Source: Campylobacterales bacterium (lineage in GTDB: Bacteria > Campylobacterota > Campylobacteria > Campylobacterales > QNZT01). From it: a DNA stretch of 6,354 nt. A model generated the notes under the pieces. The model saw only the letters and a program-made list of their open reading frames with translations, did no database searches and was not told where the DNA came from. The DNA is taken from assembly GCA_027080605.1 (NCBI GenBank), contig JALWRO010000128.1, forward strand, positions 1 to 6,354, read 5' to 3'. Shown here one piece after another: positions 5,781-6,354 of the stretch. Within the stretch, counting starts at the first letter, position 1. Each line of letters opens with the position of its first letter. Both the position numbers and the translations under genes were made by a program.

Positions 5781-5801
5781 CAACTTTTTTAAAAAAAGTT
5801 G
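5781..5801 (+). promoter_or_regulatory. Palindrome CAAC-T6-A7-GTTG before the cassette gene RBS
   Basis: CAACTTTTTT (5781-5790) pairs with AAAAAAGTTG (5792-5801). In RNA this makes a 10-bp AU-rich hairpin ending 12 nt before the AAAGGA ribosome binding site. It could adjust access to the ribosome or mark a cassette or insertion boundary. It lacks the GC stem and trailing U-run of a terminator on the plus strand. Confidence 0.35.
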
Positions 5802-5825
5802 CACAAAAATCTTAAAGGAAAAAAA

Positions 5826-6143
5826 ATGACAAAATATGAAAGAGCATCCCAATTATGGCCATTGCTTGCAATGGCAGCAAAAAACCATCAAATCCTAACA
5901 TACGATTTAGTCTCAAAATGTACTGGAATTCCTAGACCAGCTATCGGAAAATTTCTTGAGCCTATCCAATCATATTGTATGAAAAAAGAAATTCCTCCAC
6001 TCACATCACTTGTTGTTAGTGAAAAAACAGGTTTACCAGGAGATGGTTTTATTGGTGCTCAAGATGTTCCACTAGCACACATTGAAGTTTTTAACTTTGA
6101 TTGGCTTGACTGGGGTTGTCCAAGTGTTGATAAGCTATCATAA
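5826..6143 (+). CDS. Small cassette-borne protein of unknown function, alkyltransferase-like pattern
   Basis: A 105-residue soluble protein without signal peptide or membrane segment. The ATG at 5826 is chosen over the in-frame TTG at 5799 because AAAGGA (5814-5819) sits 6 nt upstream and the TTG lies inside a palindrome. Compact conserved-looking blocks are LTYDLVSKCTGIPRPAIGKF (24-43), EPIQSYC (45-51), IPPLTSLVVSEKTGLPGDGF (56-75) and FDWLDWGCPS (91-100). The order of a winged-helix-like TYxxxxxxxGIPRPAIG segment and a PPLTSLVV...GLPG segment recalls the DNA-binding domain of O6-alkylguanine transferases and alkyltransferase-like proteins. The PCHR active-site motif is absent and no function can be assigned. 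I recall similar small proteins from integron cassettes and mobile regions, which fits its place here. It lies between a promoter and an attC-like palindrome, the layout of a single-gene cassette. Confidence 0.8.
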   Translation: MTKYERASQLWPLLAMAAKNHQILTYDLVSKCTGIPRPAIGKFLEPIQSYCMKKEIPPLTSLVVSEKTGLPGDGFIGAQDVPLAHIEVFNFDWLDWGCPSVDKLS

Positions 6144-6183
6144 GAATTATTTTCTTTAGATTGCTATCTCATTTAAAAGTACA

Positions 6184-6312
6184 ACAAAACGTAGCAACAA
6201 AAATATGGTTTCCCTGCCGTAAAAAGCTTTATTTAGCCAAAAAACTTTGGTATCATGATAAAGGTTAAAACACTCAAAACAGAAACCATATTTTTGTACT
6301 CAAACGTTATGA
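6184..6312 (+). other. attC-like recombination site (large imperfect palindrome)
   Basis: A 16-bp perfect inverted repeat, ACAAAAATATGGTTTC (6197-6212) with its complement at 6282-6297, forms the long inner stem. Outside it are unpaired spacers of 4 nt (6193-6196) and 6 nt (6298-6303), then a second stem: ACAAAACGT (6184-6192) against ACGTTATGA (6304-6312), seven of nine pairing. Its AAC (6188-6190) and GTT (6306-6308) match the invariant core triplets of attC R'' and R'. Inside the long stem are AAGCTTTAT/ATAAAGGTT (6224-6232 and 6258-6266, one mismatch) and CCAAA/TTTGG (6237-6250). Total size of 129 nt is within the attC range. It begins 40 nt after the cassette gene stop, and a new ORF starts 15 nt after it. 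The extrahelical bases of typical attC sites are not evident, so a MITE-like element is the main alternative. Confidence 0.5.
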
Positions 6313-6327
6313 TACAGGGCAAATTAA

Positions 6328-6354
6328 ATGGAAAAAATAAAATATGATATATCT
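6328..6354 (+). CDS. Start of a second cassette gene (partial, cut by window end)
   Basis: Nine codons are visible, reading MEKIKYDIS. The ATG at 6328 is preceded directly by an in-frame TAA (6325-6327), so translation cannot begin further upstream in this frame. AGGG at 6316-6319 is a plausible Shine-Dalgarno 8 nt before it. The start lies 15 nt after the GTTATGA core of the attC-like site, the usual short leader of a cassette gene. Too little is present to suggest a product. Confidence 0.5.

Larger units (their letters stand above)
5430..5825. other. AT-rich non-coding stretch between intI remnant and cassette gene
   Basis: About 400 nt without a convincing gene on either strand; only ORFs of roughly 7-13 codons without good ribosome binding sites are seen. 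It holds the intI Shine-Dalgarno, the GTTATTG repeat cluster (5445-5512), an 8-bp hairpin TTGGATAT/ATATCCAA (5509-5516 and 5524-5531), a short hairpin ATTTCA/TGAAAT (5583-5597), the promoter at 5641-5668, the dyad at 5678-5699 and the T6A7 palindrome at 5781-5801. The part from about 5540 to 5640 is extremely AT-rich and shows nothing else recognisable. Confidence 0.6.
5254..6354. mobile_element. Decayed chromosomal integron (intI remnant plus start of a cassette array)
   Basis: The arrangement is that of an integron. A recombinase gene reads leftward from 5429. A repeat cluster suited to attI lies directly upstream of it. Beyond that, on the opposite strand, come a promoter, a stand-alone ORF, a large palindrome with AAC/GTT ends, and a new ORF beginning 15 nt later. 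The right side is much more AT-rich than the core genes, as expected for acquired cassettes. The integrase is reduced to 35 codons, so the array cannot be moved by its own enzyme, although another integron in the cell could supply it in trans. The array continues past the window. Confidence is limited because the attI and attC calls rest on symmetry and core triplets only. Confidence 0.5.

Noticed and set aside
5799..5825. TTG at 5799 as the start of the cassette gene, adding nine residues
   Set aside because: It lies inside the CAAC/GTTG palindrome without a ribosome binding site, whereas the ATG at 5826 has AAAGGA at proper distance.
6197..6297. Rho-independent terminator for the cassette gene
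   Set aside because: The stem is AT-rich, over 100 nt in span with nested structure, and not followed by a T-run in the plus sense, so an attC-like site or MITE explains it better.
1..6354. CRISPR array, tRNA or rRNA genes
   Set aside because: No regularly spaced direct repeats, no cloverleaf with CCA-type acceptor and no rRNA-like segments were seen on either strand.

Overview
The window looks like chromosomal DNA of a Campylobacterota bacterium, probably a Sulfurimonas/Sulfurovum-like chemolithoautotroph. This rests on protein style (a soluble FIST-domain histidine kinase, many Lys/Glu/Ile-rich proteins), TATAAT-type -10 boxes with weak -35 boxes, and moderate GC in the core genes. It is a judgement from sequence style, not a database match.

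Positions 1-5000 are ordinary, densely packed core genes. A FIST-sensor histidine kinase (83-2017) overlaps by 20 nt an OmpR-type response regulator (1998-2657), forming a two-component operon. A small BrnA/CopG-like antitoxin gene without a toxin (2728-2964) follows, with its own extended -10 promoter. It converges, with a 2-nt gap, on a long minus-strand gene (2967-4958) for a thioredoxin-fold DUF255/YyaL-type protein that appears to be exported.

Positions 5000-6354 are different: gene debris, large palindromes and, from about 5330, a sharp drop in GC. In order they hold the 3' part of a group II truncated hemoglobin gene, 5'-truncated and frameshifted at a run of seven G (5030-5238); a nested hairpin ending in a GTTRRRY heptamer (5254-5334); and on the minus strand the first 35 codons of an integron-type tyrosine recombinase with an intact RBS (5322-5429). 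Then come a cluster of direct and inverted GTTATTG repeats placed where attI should lie (5445-5512), a strong promoter (5641-5668), a 105-residue conserved-looking protein of unknown function (5826-6143), a 129-nt attC-like palindrome (6184-6312) and, 15 nt after it, the start of another gene (6328 onward, cut by the window end).

The simplest reading is a decayed chromosomal integron: a truncated intI diverging from an attI-like region and a cassette array whose first gene and first attC-like site are in view. The intI remnant is recognised from protein similarity; the attI and attC calls rest on position, symmetry and core triplets and are less certain.
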